64,000 nucleotides of DNA. Source: Nocardia rosealba (GTDB lineage Bacteria > Actinomycetota > Actinomycetes > Mycobacteriales > Mycobacteriaceae). Both the position numbers and the translations under genes were made by a program. Below the pieces are notes generated by a model. That model saw only the letters and a program-made list of their open reading frames with translations. It searched no databases and was not told the DNA's origin. Positions 33,008 to 40,125 of the stretch are shown piece by piece (the stretch's first letter is position 1; each line of letters opens with the position of its first letter). The stretch spans positions 124,001 through 188,000 of the forward strand of contig NZ_JAIWNA010000004.1 in assembly GCF_020216065.1 (NCBI RefSeq), given 5' to 3'.

Positions 33008-33820
33008 TTACCCCGGAACGCCGAGGGTGCGTGAGATCTGCTGGAGGCGGTCGTCGTCGAGCTCGACCGGGGCGTAATTGCGGCTGCGGGCGTGGTCGCG
33101 GAATTGCTGGGACGGGTCCACGCGATAGGCCCGAACGTAGTCCGCCCAGTCGAGATTCCAGACCCATTCCCCATCGGTCATGACGCCCAGTGGTAACAGC
33201 AGGCGCCCGGTCAATCGATCCGGAAGCCTGCTCGCGGCTATCGCCAGCACGGTCGCCGATTCCAGGTACCCGGCCAGAAGCTCGGCCTCTGCTTCGGCCA
33301 GGCGGTGGGGAACCAGTGCCGTCCGAGTGTCCGGATCACTGAGCCGTTTAGGCGGAACGAGATAGACGACGCGCTTGACAAGGCTGATCGTGCGTCCGGA
33401 TGGTCGCGGCGTCGCGAAGACGACCTCGGCCCGGACACCCTGATCTTCCAATCGCTCTCGGAGCAGCGACATCTCCGCGAGTGTCCCCGCACGCCCGTTC
33501 GCCACCAGATCCTCGGCCGCAGCTCTCAGCTCATGGAGCGGCAACGATTCCCGGCTGCGGATCACCCGCATCATCGCGCCCACCGAGGGATCCGGATCCA
33601 CAATCCGCAGCCCGCTCGGACCGTTGTCGGCGATGATCGCGGCGCGAACCTCCGCCGAAATACCGTTCCCACTGGCATGCCAGATGTGTTCGCATTCGCT
33701 ACAAGAGCCTTCGATGGCCCACTCGAACGTTGCAGCGTTAACAGTTTCACTGACTACGCTCAACACCTCTGCACCACACTGGTCGCAGGGCCCGACCCGC
33801 TGAGCAGATTCGTAGACCAT
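33008..33820 (-). CDS. unrecognised protein with N-terminal zinc ribbon
   Basis: 270 residues; start at 33820 (MVYESAQRVGPCDQCG). Two CxxC-like pairs (CDQCG near residue 12 and CSECEH near residue 40) form a probable zinc ribbon. A helical middle follows: VMRVIRSRESLPLHELRAAAEDLVANGRAGTLAEMSLLRERL, looking like an L7/L12-like or immunity-type helix bundle. The C-terminal part, DGEWVWNLDWADYVRAYRV, is Trp/Asp-rich. I cannot name the family. Similar layouts occur in actinobacterial accessory proteins, including candidate immunity proteins. It is isolated, and the flanking gaps show no toxin gene. Confidence 0.55.
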   Translation of the reverse strand: MVYESAQRVGPCDQCGAEVLSVVSETVNAATFEWAIEGSCSECEHIWHASGNGISAEVRAAIIADNGPSGLRIVDPDPSVGAMMRVIRSRESLPLHELRAAAEDLVANGRAGTLAEMSLLRERLEDQGVRAEVVFATPRPSGRTISLVKRVVYLVPPKRLSDPDTRTALVPHRLAEAEAELLAGYLESATVLAIAASRLPDRLTGRLLLPLGVMTDGEWVWNLDWADYVRAYRVDPSQQFRDHARSRNYAPVELDDDRLQQISRTLGVPG

Positions 33821-34063
33821 CTGTCCCCCGTGAACTAGACCTTCAGGCGCGACTGCGGATTCGGCCGGATACGAACAGTCTCGTCCATCGCGACTCGGGG
33901 GACGGAAGCGCGCCCTGCCTGCCGTCTGCCTTGTAGACGACGACCGTTACGGCACCGGCTATGGCATGGAGAAGTCGCCGCGGTGTCTACCGATTTTCGC
34001 CGCCCGCGGCCCACTGGATCGACGTGGTTCGATTCGAGCTTGGGTGCCCGGTAGCGGATCGAT

Positions 34064-34660
34064 TCAGCTGGTTCGGACGATGGTCAGTTCGCGGAGCATG
34101 TCGACGAGGGCGGTTACCGGCATCTCCGGGTCGATGGCGCGCTGGACGCCGAGGCCGATGCCGAGGGCGAGCATGCGCAGGGCCGCTTCGTCGGCGGGGA
34201 CGGGGAGGGTGATGCCGAGTTCGGCGGTCTGGATTTCGATCAGGGAGGCCAGGACGGCGGTGAGGGAGCGGCGGCGTTCGGCCAGTTCGGTGCGGATATC
34301 GGGGAGGTGGCGGGTGCTGGTGGCGAACTCGACCTCCAGGGCTGTCCAGCCGACGTCGCCGATGTTCTCGTCGGCCCACCGGGCGAATCCCTCGATCCGT
34401 TCGGCCATGGTGTCGGGTCCGAGAATCGCGGCCGACAGGGATTCGGCCCGCTCCACGTGCACCACATCGAGCACGGCGAGGCCGAGTTCGTGTTTGGTGG
34501 CGAAATTCGAGTAGACCGCGCCCTTGGAGTAACCGGCCTCGGCGGCGACCTTCTCCAGGGAGGTCACGTTGTAACCGTCGGCCAGGAACAGGCGTTTGGC
34601 GGTCTCGACGAGACTTTCGCGCGTCCGTGCGTGGGACTCTTTGCGCGTCAGCCTGGTCAT
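34064..34660 (-). CDS. TetR family transcriptional regulator
   Basis: 198 residues from ATG 34660; the far longer open frame upstream overlaps the patatin gene and is spurious. The HTH lies at residues ~8-55: ARTRESLVETAKRLFLADGYNVTSLEKVAAEAGYSKGAVYSNFATK. The ligand domain contains WADENIGDVGWTALEVEFATSTRHLPD. It is divergent from the patatin gene across 60 bp that includes ATAC-CGTTA-GTAT, so it probably represses that gene and perhaps itself. The patatin, monooxygenase and SDR genes may make up its regulon. Confidence 0.87.
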   Translation of the reverse strand: MTRLTRKESHARTRESLVETAKRLFLADGYNVTSLEKVAAEAGYSKGAVYSNFATKHELGLAVLDVVHVERAESLSAAILGPDTMAERIEGFARWADENIGDVGWTALEVEFATSTRHLPDIRTELAERRRSLTAVLASLIEIQTAELGITLPVPADEAALRMLALGIGLGVQRAIDPEMPVTALVDMLRELTIVRTS

Positions 34661-34700
34661 ATGCGGCAGTTTAGCAAAAAGGGGTACCGGTGGAATTCGA

Positions 34701-34713
34701 ATACCGTTAGTAT
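34701..34713 (+). promoter_or_regulatory. patatin-gene -10 box inside an inverted repeat
   Basis: ATAC-CGTTA-GTAT (34701-34713) is a short inverted repeat, and its right part TAGTAT (34708-34713) is a good -10 box. The start codon ATG 34721 follows after 7 nt with no ribosome-binding site, which suggests a leaderless mRNA whose promoter the divergent TetR protein could block. Confidence 0.5.
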
Positions 34714-34720
34714 CTGGATT

Positions 34721-35698
34721 ATGAGCACTCGACGTGGCCTTGCCATCGGTTGCGGTGGTGTCCTCGGGTTCGCCTGGACCGCTGTGGCCCTCCATGCGGT
34801 CGAACGCGCGCTGGACTGGGATGCTCGATCGGCCGACGTGCTGATCGGGACCTCGGCCGGGGCGGAGATCGTGGCCGCCCTCGGTTCCGGCCGCACACCG
34901 GCCGATCTCGTGGCAGCCCTCGACGCCGAGCCCGACGCCGACCCGGTACTCGCGGCGCACATCGCCGTCGACCCCGGCAAGTTCCCACCGCTGCCCGGTA
35001 TCGGCCTGCCGAACCTCGGCCTGATCGGTGCCGGACTCCGCGCGGGCTCGGCCTACAGCGCCCTGGCCGGGCTGCTGCCACGCGGACGCGGTGACGCGAG
35101 CTGGCTCCGCTCGTTCGGCCGGGAGCTCGCCGATGCCGACGGCTGGGTGGATCACCCCGCGACCTGGTTGGTGGCTGCCGACGCCGCGACCGGGCAACGG
35201 ATCGCCTTCGGTGCCAACGGGTTCGAGGCCGATTCGCTGCATCGGCCCGCCGAGGGCGCTCCTGTCGACCTCGGTGACGCGATCGCCGCGTCCTGGGCGA
35301 TCCCCGGCTGGTTCCCGCCGGTACGGATCAACGGCCGGGACTACGTCGACGGAGGAGCCGTCTCCTCGGTCTCGGCCGACCTGCTGCTCCCGCTCGACCT
35401 CGACGAAGTGGTGGTGGTCGCCCCGATGACCTCCGCGGGCGGCGTCCCGGCCACCGGCCTCGACCGCATCGAACGCCTCCTGCGCACCCAGATGACCCGC
35501 GGCCTCGACCGCGAGGTGAAGCTCTTGCGCGACAACGGCGTCCGCGTGATCCGCGTCGAGCCGGGCCCCGCCGAACTGGCCGCGATGGGCCCCAACTTCA
35601 TGGATTCCCGTCGCCGCCCGGCGACCCTCGCCGCCGCCCACGCCAATGCCCATGCCCGCGTGCACGAAGCACTGCGCACCGCGAGTCTCGCGCGATGA
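34721..35698 (+). CDS. patatin-like phospholipase
   Basis: 325 residues from ATG 34721. It has the Ser-Asp dyad of patatins: oxyanion loop IGCGGVLGFAW, nucleophile GTSAG (Ser45) and YVDGG (Asp210). AASWAIPGWFPPVRINGRDY, before the DGG motif, is also conserved. There is no signal peptide, so it should act on intracellular or membrane acyl lipids. Divergent from a TetR regulator and followed by a Baeyer-Villiger-type monooxygenase and an SDR, it may hydrolyse the ester made by the monooxygenase; that is inference from order. Confidence 0.87.
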   Translation: MSTRRGLAIGCGGVLGFAWTAVALHAVERALDWDARSADVLIGTSAGAEIVAALGSGRTPADLVAALDAEPDADPVLAAHIAVDPGKFPPLPGIGLPNLGLIGAGLRAGSAYSALAGLLPRGRGDASWLRSFGRELADADGWVDHPATWLVAADAATGQRIAFGANGFEADSLHRPAEGAPVDLGDAIAASWAIPGWFPPVRINGRDYVDGGAVSSVSADLLLPLDLDEVVVVAPMTSAGGVPATGLDRIERLLRTQMTRGLDREVKLLRDNGVRVIRVEPGPAELAAMGPNFMDSRRRPATLAAAHANAHARVHEALRTASLAR

Positions 35699-35873
35699 TC
35701 GGTAGCTCGCAGATCAGAGCACGAACTCGGTGCGCGGCAGGCCCCGGCCGCCGGAAGGTGCCCTGTCGTCTGCGGGCGCGGGCCGCGGCCACAGGCGTGC
35801 GGCATCTGGCCCATGAGCTCATGCACACGACGAGCACACAGTGACCCGAGATTCTGCGAAGAAGGAGAGCCGG

Positions 35874-37346
35874 ATGACTCAGCACCATGAGGTGATCGTG
35901 ATCGGGGCGGGGGTGTCCGGTGTCGGCGCTGCCGTCAAGTTGCGGGAGGCGGGGGTCGACGATGTGGTGATCGTCGAGAAGGCCGAAACGTTCGGGGGGA
36001 CGTGGCGGGCCAATACGTATCCGGGGTGCGCGTGTGATGTGCCCTCGGGGTTGTATTCGTTCTCGTTCGCGCCGAACCCGGAGTGGTCGCGGCTGTTCGC
36101 GACCCAGCCGGAGATCCTCGCCTATGTGGACCGGGTGGCACGCGAGCACGGCCTCGCCGAGCGCACCCGTTTCGGGGTGACGATGACCGGAGCCCAGTGG
36201 GACGCAGGAGCCGAATTGTGGCGCCTGGACACCACTTCCGGCGAATTCACGGCGCGCTTCGTCGTCTCGGCGGCGGGCCCGTGGAACGAACCGCGCTTCC
36301 CCGACATCACCGGCCTGGACGAGTTCGAGGGCGAGGTCTTCCATTCGGCGCGCTGGAATCACGACTACGACCTGCGCGGGAAGCGGGTCGCGGTGATCGG
36401 AACGGGTGCGTCGGCGGTGCAGTTCGTGCCGCAGATCCAGCCCGAGGTGGCCGCACTGCACCTGTTCCAACGCACCGCGCAGTGGGTGCTGCCGAAGCCG
36501 GACCATCCGGTGCCGGGCATCGAGAAGCAGGTGATGCGCCGGGTCCCGTTCGCGCACAAAGCTTTACGTGGCATCGAGTACGCGATGATGGAGGGACTCG
36601 GAGTGGCCTTCCGGCATCCGCGTCCGCTCATGCAGGCGGTGCAGGGGATCGGTTCGGCGTATCTGCGTGCTGTGGTGCGTGATCCGGCGCTGCGGGCCAA
36701 GCTCACTCCCGACTACCTGCTCGGTTGCAAGCGGATCCTGTTCTCCAACAACTACCTACAGTCGCTCACCGAACCCAATGTCGACGTGCACGCCACCGCC
36801 GTCACCGAAATCCGGGGCAACACGGTGATCGGTGCCGACGGCAGCAGTGCCGAGGTCGACGCGATCATCCTCGGCACCGGCTTCCACATCCTGGACTCCC
36901 CGCTGGGCGAGATCGTGCGCGACGCCGACGGACGTTCACTGGCCGACCACTGGAAGGGTTCACCCGAGGCCTACCTCGGCACCGTCACCACCGGTTTCCC
37001 CAACATGTTCTCCATCCTCGGACCGAGCCTCGGTACCGGACATTCCTCGGCGTTCGCCGTTCTCGAAGCCCAGATCACCTTCCTGGTTTCGGCGGTCACC
37101 CGCGCCCGCCGCGAGGGCTGGCCGGTGCTGGACGTGCGCCCGGAGGTGCAGGCCCGGTATGTCGACGAGGTGCAGGCCGCGCTGCCCGGGACCGTCTACA
37201 ACTCCGGTGGCTGCAGTAGCTACTACCTGGATGTGAACGGGCGCAACAGCTTCAGCTGGCCGTGGTCGACCGGGGCCCTGAGGAGCCGGGTCAGTTCGTT
37301 CGATCCCGCCGATTTCACCGTCACCGAGAGCAAGGTGCTGTCATGA
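35874..37346 (+). CDS. flavin-containing monooxygenase, Baeyer-Villiger type
   Basis: 490 residues; ATG 35874 behind GAAGGAGAG. The FAD Rossmann motif is GAGVSGVGAAVKLREAG near the N-terminus. The Baeyer-Villiger fingerprint FEGEVFHSARWN (F-x-G-x-x-x-H-x-x-x-W) lies at about residue 147-158. The NADPH Rossmann GTGASAVQFVPQ follows near residue 178. TYPGCACDVPSGLYSFSFAPNPEWS is the usual post-FAD segment. Such enzymes insert oxygen next to ketones or hydroxylate fatty or steroid substrates. The SDR gene overlaps its stop by 4 bp and probably supplies or uses the carbonyl. Confidence 0.9.
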   Translation: MTQHHEVIVIGAGVSGVGAAVKLREAGVDDVVIVEKAETFGGTWRANTYPGCACDVPSGLYSFSFAPNPEWSRLFATQPEILAYVDRVAREHGLAERTRFGVTMTGAQWDAGAELWRLDTTSGEFTARFVVSAAGPWNEPRFPDITGLDEFEGEVFHSARWNHDYDLRGKRVAVIGTGASAVQFVPQIQPEVAALHLFQRTAQWVLPKPDHPVPGIEKQVMRRVPFAHKALRGIEYAMMEGLGVAFRHPRPLMQAVQGIGSAYLRAVVRDPALRAKLTPDYLLGCKRILFSNNYLQSLTEPNVDVHATAVTEIRGNTVIGADGSSAEVDAIILGTGFHILDSPLGEIVRDADGRSLADHWKGSPEAYLGTVTTGFPNMFSILGPSLGTGHSSAFAVLEAQITFLVSAVTRARREGWPVLDVRPEVQARYVDEVQAALPGTVYNSGGCSSYYLDVNGRNSFSWPWSTGALRSRVSSFDPADFTVTESKVLS

Positions 37347-38179
37347 GCTATCCGAAGATCGAACTCGACGGCGCGCTCGTCGCCATCACCGGCGCGGCGC
37401 GTGGCATCGGCCTGGCCACCGCACGTGCCTTCGTGGCGGCGGGTGCGCGGGTGGCGCTCGGCGATCTCGACGAGGCGCTGGTCGTGCAGGCAGCGGCCGA
37501 ATTCGGTGACCGGGCAATGGGACACGCGCTCGATGTCACCGACAAGGATTCCTACGCACGGTTTCTCGACGCCGCCGTCGACTGGCACGGCCGCCCGCTC
37601 GACGTGCTGGTGAACAATGCGGGCGTGATGCCCAACGCGCCGTTCCTCGAACAGTCCGAGCGCATCGACCGGCTCACCATGGACGTCAACGTCTACGGGG
37701 TCATCCACGGCATGCGGCTGGCGCTACCGGCCATGGTGGAACGCGGTTACGGCCACGTGGTGAACGTGGCCTCGCTGGCGGGCAAGTTCCCGCTCAAGGG
37801 GCTGGCGGTGTACAACGCGAGCAAGTTCGCGGTGGTCGGGCTCAGTGCGGCGACCCGGCTCGAGATGGATGGAACCGGGGTGAGCGTGAGCACCGTCCTG
37901 CCCTCGGCCGTGCGCACCGAACTGAGCTCCGGCATCGACGTGGGCATTCTGCCGACGGTCGAGCCCGAAGACATCGCCGCCGCCGTGGTCCGCACGGTGA
38001 AGACCCGGGCCGCCGAGACATCGGTCCCGTCGTATGTCGGCGTCGCCGCGAACGCCGCCACGCTGCTGCCGGAATCGCTGATCCGGTTGGTGCGCAAGGC
38101 CGCTCACGACGACGCCGCGATCAACCGGGTCGACGACGACGTGCGCCGGGTCTACCTCGATCGCATCGAGAAGCAGTAG
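37343..38179 (+). CDS. short-chain dehydrogenase/reductase
   Basis: 278 residues; ATG 37343 overlaps the monooxygenase stop (ATGA). Cofactor loop TGAARGIG, VLVNNAGVMPNAPF, catalytic VNVASLAGK and YNASK are present. Asp-Leu-Asp after beta-2 (LGDLDEA) indicates NAD(H) preference. The C-terminal part includes VLPSAVRTELSSG and a long helical tail, as in mycobacterial ketoacyl reductases. Together with the flavin monooxygenase it could oxidise a secondary alcohol to the ketone that the monooxygenase turns into an ester or lactone. Substrate unknown. Confidence 0.88.
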   Translation: MSYPKIELDGALVAITGAARGIGLATARAFVAAGARVALGDLDEALVVQAAAEFGDRAMGHALDVTDKDSYARFLDAAVDWHGRPLDVLVNNAGVMPNAPFLEQSERIDRLTMDVNVYGVIHGMRLALPAMVERGYGHVVNVASLAGKFPLKGLAVYNASKFAVVGLSAATRLEMDGTGVSVSTVLPSAVRTELSSGIDVGILPTVEPEDIAAAVVRTVKTRAAETSVPSYVGVAANAATLLPESLIRLVRKAAHDDAAINRVDDDVRRVYLDRIEKQ

Positions 38180-38187
38180 CGCACGGG

Positions 38188-38778
38188 TCACTCCCGTTCG
38201 TGCAGGACCTGGTCGACCAGCCCGTACTCCAAGGCCGTCTCGGCGGTGAACACCCGGTCGCGATCGGTATCGCGACGCAAGGTCTCCGGGCTCTGACCGG
38301 TGTGTTTGGACAGGATCGCCTCGATCGCCGCCCGCATGCGCACGATCTCGTCGGCCTGCAGGATCAGATCGGGAATCGTGCCCTGCCCGCGAGTCGCGGG
38401 CTGGTGCAACACGATTCGGGTGTGCGGGAGCATCGCCCGGTGCCCGGCCTCGCCACCGGCGAGCAGCACCGCACCGACCGCGATGGCCTGACCGACACAG
38501 GTGGTGTGCACGGGTGCCTTGATGAAGCGCATGGTGTCGTACACGGCGAGCATGGCCGACAGGTCGCCGCCCTCGCAGTTGATGTAGAGGCTGATCGCCT
38601 GGCCCGGGCTGTCGGATTCCAGGTGCAGCAGCTGCGCGATGAGCGCGTTGGCGACGCCCGAGTCGATCGGTGTGCCCAGGTAGACGATGCGTTCGCTGAG
38701 CAGGTGCGAGTAGATGTCGGTGATGCGTTCCCCGCCGCGGTGCTGGGAAACCACATTCGGAATGGTGTAACTGGTCAT
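38188..38778 (-). CDS. ClpP-like subunit with catalytic Ser replaced by Ala (pseudo-protease)
   Basis: 196 residues; ATG 38778 has AGGAG upstream. The ClpP fold is complete: NVVSQHRGGERITDIYSHLLSERIVYLG, YINCEGGDLSAMLAVYDTM, HTRIVLHQPATRGQG with His125 and TDRDRVFTAETALEYGLVD with Asp174. The nucleophile motif AASMG reads AIAVG, so Ala100 stands where ClpP has Ser. The codon is GCG, so this is not a single-base reading of a Ser codon. It should assemble but not cleave, like plastid/cyanobacterial ClpR. It is the second gene after an intact ClpP (8-bp gap), which predicts a mixed-ring protease. Confidence 0.9.
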   Translation of the reverse strand: MTSYTIPNVVSQHRGGERITDIYSHLLSERIVYLGTPIDSGVANALIAQLLHLESDSPGQAISLYINCEGGDLSAMLAVYDTMRFIKAPVHTTCVGQAIAVGAVLLAGGEAGHRAMLPHTRIVLHQPATRGQGTIPDLILQADEIVRMRAAIEAILSKHTGQSPETLRRDTDRDRVFTAETALEYGLVDQVLHERE

Positions 38779-38786
38779 GGCAGCTC

Positions 38787-39392
38787 CTAGGCCGTGATGC
38801 CGATGCGGCGGCGATTGGGGACGACCTGGTCGAAGGACTCCACCACGTGGTCGATGAAGCCGTACTCGAGGGCCTGGGTGGCGGTGAACCAGCGGTCGTG
38901 CAGGGAGTCCTCGTAGACGCGGTCGAACGGCTGGCCGGTGTCCTCGGCGATCAGTCCGAGCACGGTGTCGACGGTGTAGCGCAGGTCGTCGGCCTGCACC
39001 TCGACCTCGACGGCACTGCCGCCGATACCCGCCGAGCCCTGGTGCATGAGGATGCGGGCGTGCGGCATCGCGTACCGCTTACCGGGCGTCCCGGAGGACA
39101 GCAGGAACTGCCCTGCGCTGCAAGCCAATCCGAGCGCCAGTGTGGACACCTCGCACGGCACCAGCCGCATCACGTCGCGGATGGCGAGCATCGACGGCAC
39201 CGAGCCGCCGGGGGAGTGGATCCACAGCGAGATCCCCGCTTCGGGTGCCTGGGCGGCCAGGGTGAGCATCTGGGTGATGAGCAGGGTCCCGTTGTCGTCG
39301 TCGAGCGCACCGTCGAGCACGAGAATCCGCCGCCCGAACAACTGCTCACGCATCCGCCAACTGAACATCGGTGCTTTGTCGTCGTGTGCCAT
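38787..39392 (-). CDS. ClpP protease subunit, accessory copy (catalytic triad intact)
   Basis: 201 residues; ATG 39392. Triad: Ser92 in GLACSAGQF, His117 in ILMHQGSAG, Asp166 in DSLHDRWFTA. HSPGGSVPSMLAIRDVM and ALEYGFIDHVV are typical ClpP. The sequence diverges considerably from the clpP1/clpP2 pair at 62-63 kb, for example in the N-terminal MAHDDKAPMFSWRMREQL. It is first in the operon with the Ser-lacking paralog and so probably supplies the active sites of a heteromeric particle. Upstream (39453-39467) is a sequence like the ClgR box, consistent with control by a ClgR-type activator. Confidence 0.92.
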   Translation of the reverse strand: MAHDDKAPMFSWRMREQLFGRRILVLDGALDDDNGTLLITQMLTLAAQAPEAGISLWIHSPGGSVPSMLAIRDVMRLVPCEVSTLALGLACSAGQFLLSSGTPGKRYAMPHARILMHQGSAGIGGSAVEVEVQADDLRYTVDTVLGLIAEDTGQPFDRVYEDSLHDRWFTATQALEYGFIDHVVESFDQVVPNRRRIGITA

Positions 39393-39452
39393 GAGTCAAC
39401 GGTGCCTCGCGCACACCACAATTCGCCGCCGATGCTGCCCCCAGCAGATCTG

Positions 39453-39467
39453 CTCACAGCAGCGAAC
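39453..39467 (-). promoter_or_regulatory. ClgR-box-like sequence upstream of the accessory clpP pair
   Basis: Read on the minus strand the 15-mer is GTTCGCTGCTGTGAG. It fits the published actinobacterial ClgR pattern GTTCGCY-N5-GCG except for one base in the last triplet. It lies 61-75 bp upstream of the clpP start. It is followed on the same strand by the palindrome AGCAGATCTGCT (39443-39454). Confidence 0.4.
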
Positions 39468-39516
39468 ACGGCGACACCGGAGCACGGCGGCCGTGCCGTG
39501 ATGACAGCGAATTGTT

Positions 39517-39969
39517 TCAGCGGGAGGCGGAGACTCCGAGGTCTCTCGCGCACGCATCCAGGATCTTCCCGAAAACCATCGCGGCGATCGGTGTGGTGAG
39601 CCGGGTGATCGTGGCGGCGGCGAACGGGGCCTTCACCTCGCCGACGCTCGTCCAGCGCACCCTGGTTCCGCCCGGCTCCGCCGTGAACGTCATGGTCCCG
39701 CCGTCGTGCCGCGACGGCGGAAAACTGCGTTCGACGAGGTAGTCGAAGGCATGCGGCGGGTCGTATCGGGTGATCCGCTCGGTGAACCGGCCGATCAACC
39801 ACAGGTGCCGGCGAACCGCGCCGACGCCGTAGGGCGCGTCTGTCCCCGGCCGGACCCAACGATTACGCAGCACCCAGAACGAACGCCCGTAATTCCTGGT
39901 GTCGGCGCACCATTCGAAGACCTGCTCGATCGGCGCCGCGATAAAGCGCTCGGCCGCAATGGTTTCCAT
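39517..39969 (-). CDS. SRPBCC family protein
   Basis: 150 residues; ATG 39969 behind AAGGAGAAG. METIAAERFIAAPIEQVFEWCADTRNYGRSFWVLRNRW is the N-terminal helix-grip signature, and GGTMTFTAEPGGTRVRWTSVGEV is the central beta-sheet region. It is probably a lipid or polyketide-binding START-like protein, not obviously an enzyme. A 17-bp palindrome (TACTACT-CTC-AGTAGTA) lies 50 bp upstream, suggesting that it is specifically repressed. No neighbour gives a pathway. Confidence 0.78.
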   Translation of the reverse strand: METIAAERFIAAPIEQVFEWCADTRNYGRSFWVLRNRWVRPGTDAPYGVGAVRRHLWLIGRFTERITRYDPPHAFDYLVERSFPPSRHDGGTMTFTAEPGGTRVRWTSVGEVKAPFAAATITRLTTPIAAMVFGKILDACARDLGVSASR

Positions 39970-40017
39970 CCCGCTTCTCCTTCGAAGATCGACATGGAGG
40001 AAATCCCCCGACTCGAA

Positions 40018-40034
40018 TACTACTCTCAGTAGTA
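40018..40034. promoter_or_regulatory. palindromic operator upstream of the SRPBCC gene
   Basis: TACTACT-CTC-AGTAGTA is a perfect inverted repeat with 7-bp arms and a 3-bp centre. It is located 49 bp before the SRPBCC start codon, where the promoter should be. The regulator is not evident nearby. Confidence 0.55.
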
Positions 40035-40081
40035 GTTCTGTCGTGGCGAAATGGGTCGAGCTACGCCGTGCCGGAACGGCC

Positions 40082-40113
40082 GATGGCCCCGATCCGGCGA
40101 GATCGGGGCCATC
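40082..40113 (-). terminator. terminator hairpin after pepN
   Basis: A 12-bp perfect stem (GATGGCCCCGAT, 40082-40093; ATCGGGGCCATC, 40102-40113) with an 8-nt loop lies 12 bp after the pepN stop on the minus strand. It lacks a T-run. Confidence 0.65.
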
Positions 40114-40125
40114 GGGTCCGTGGCG

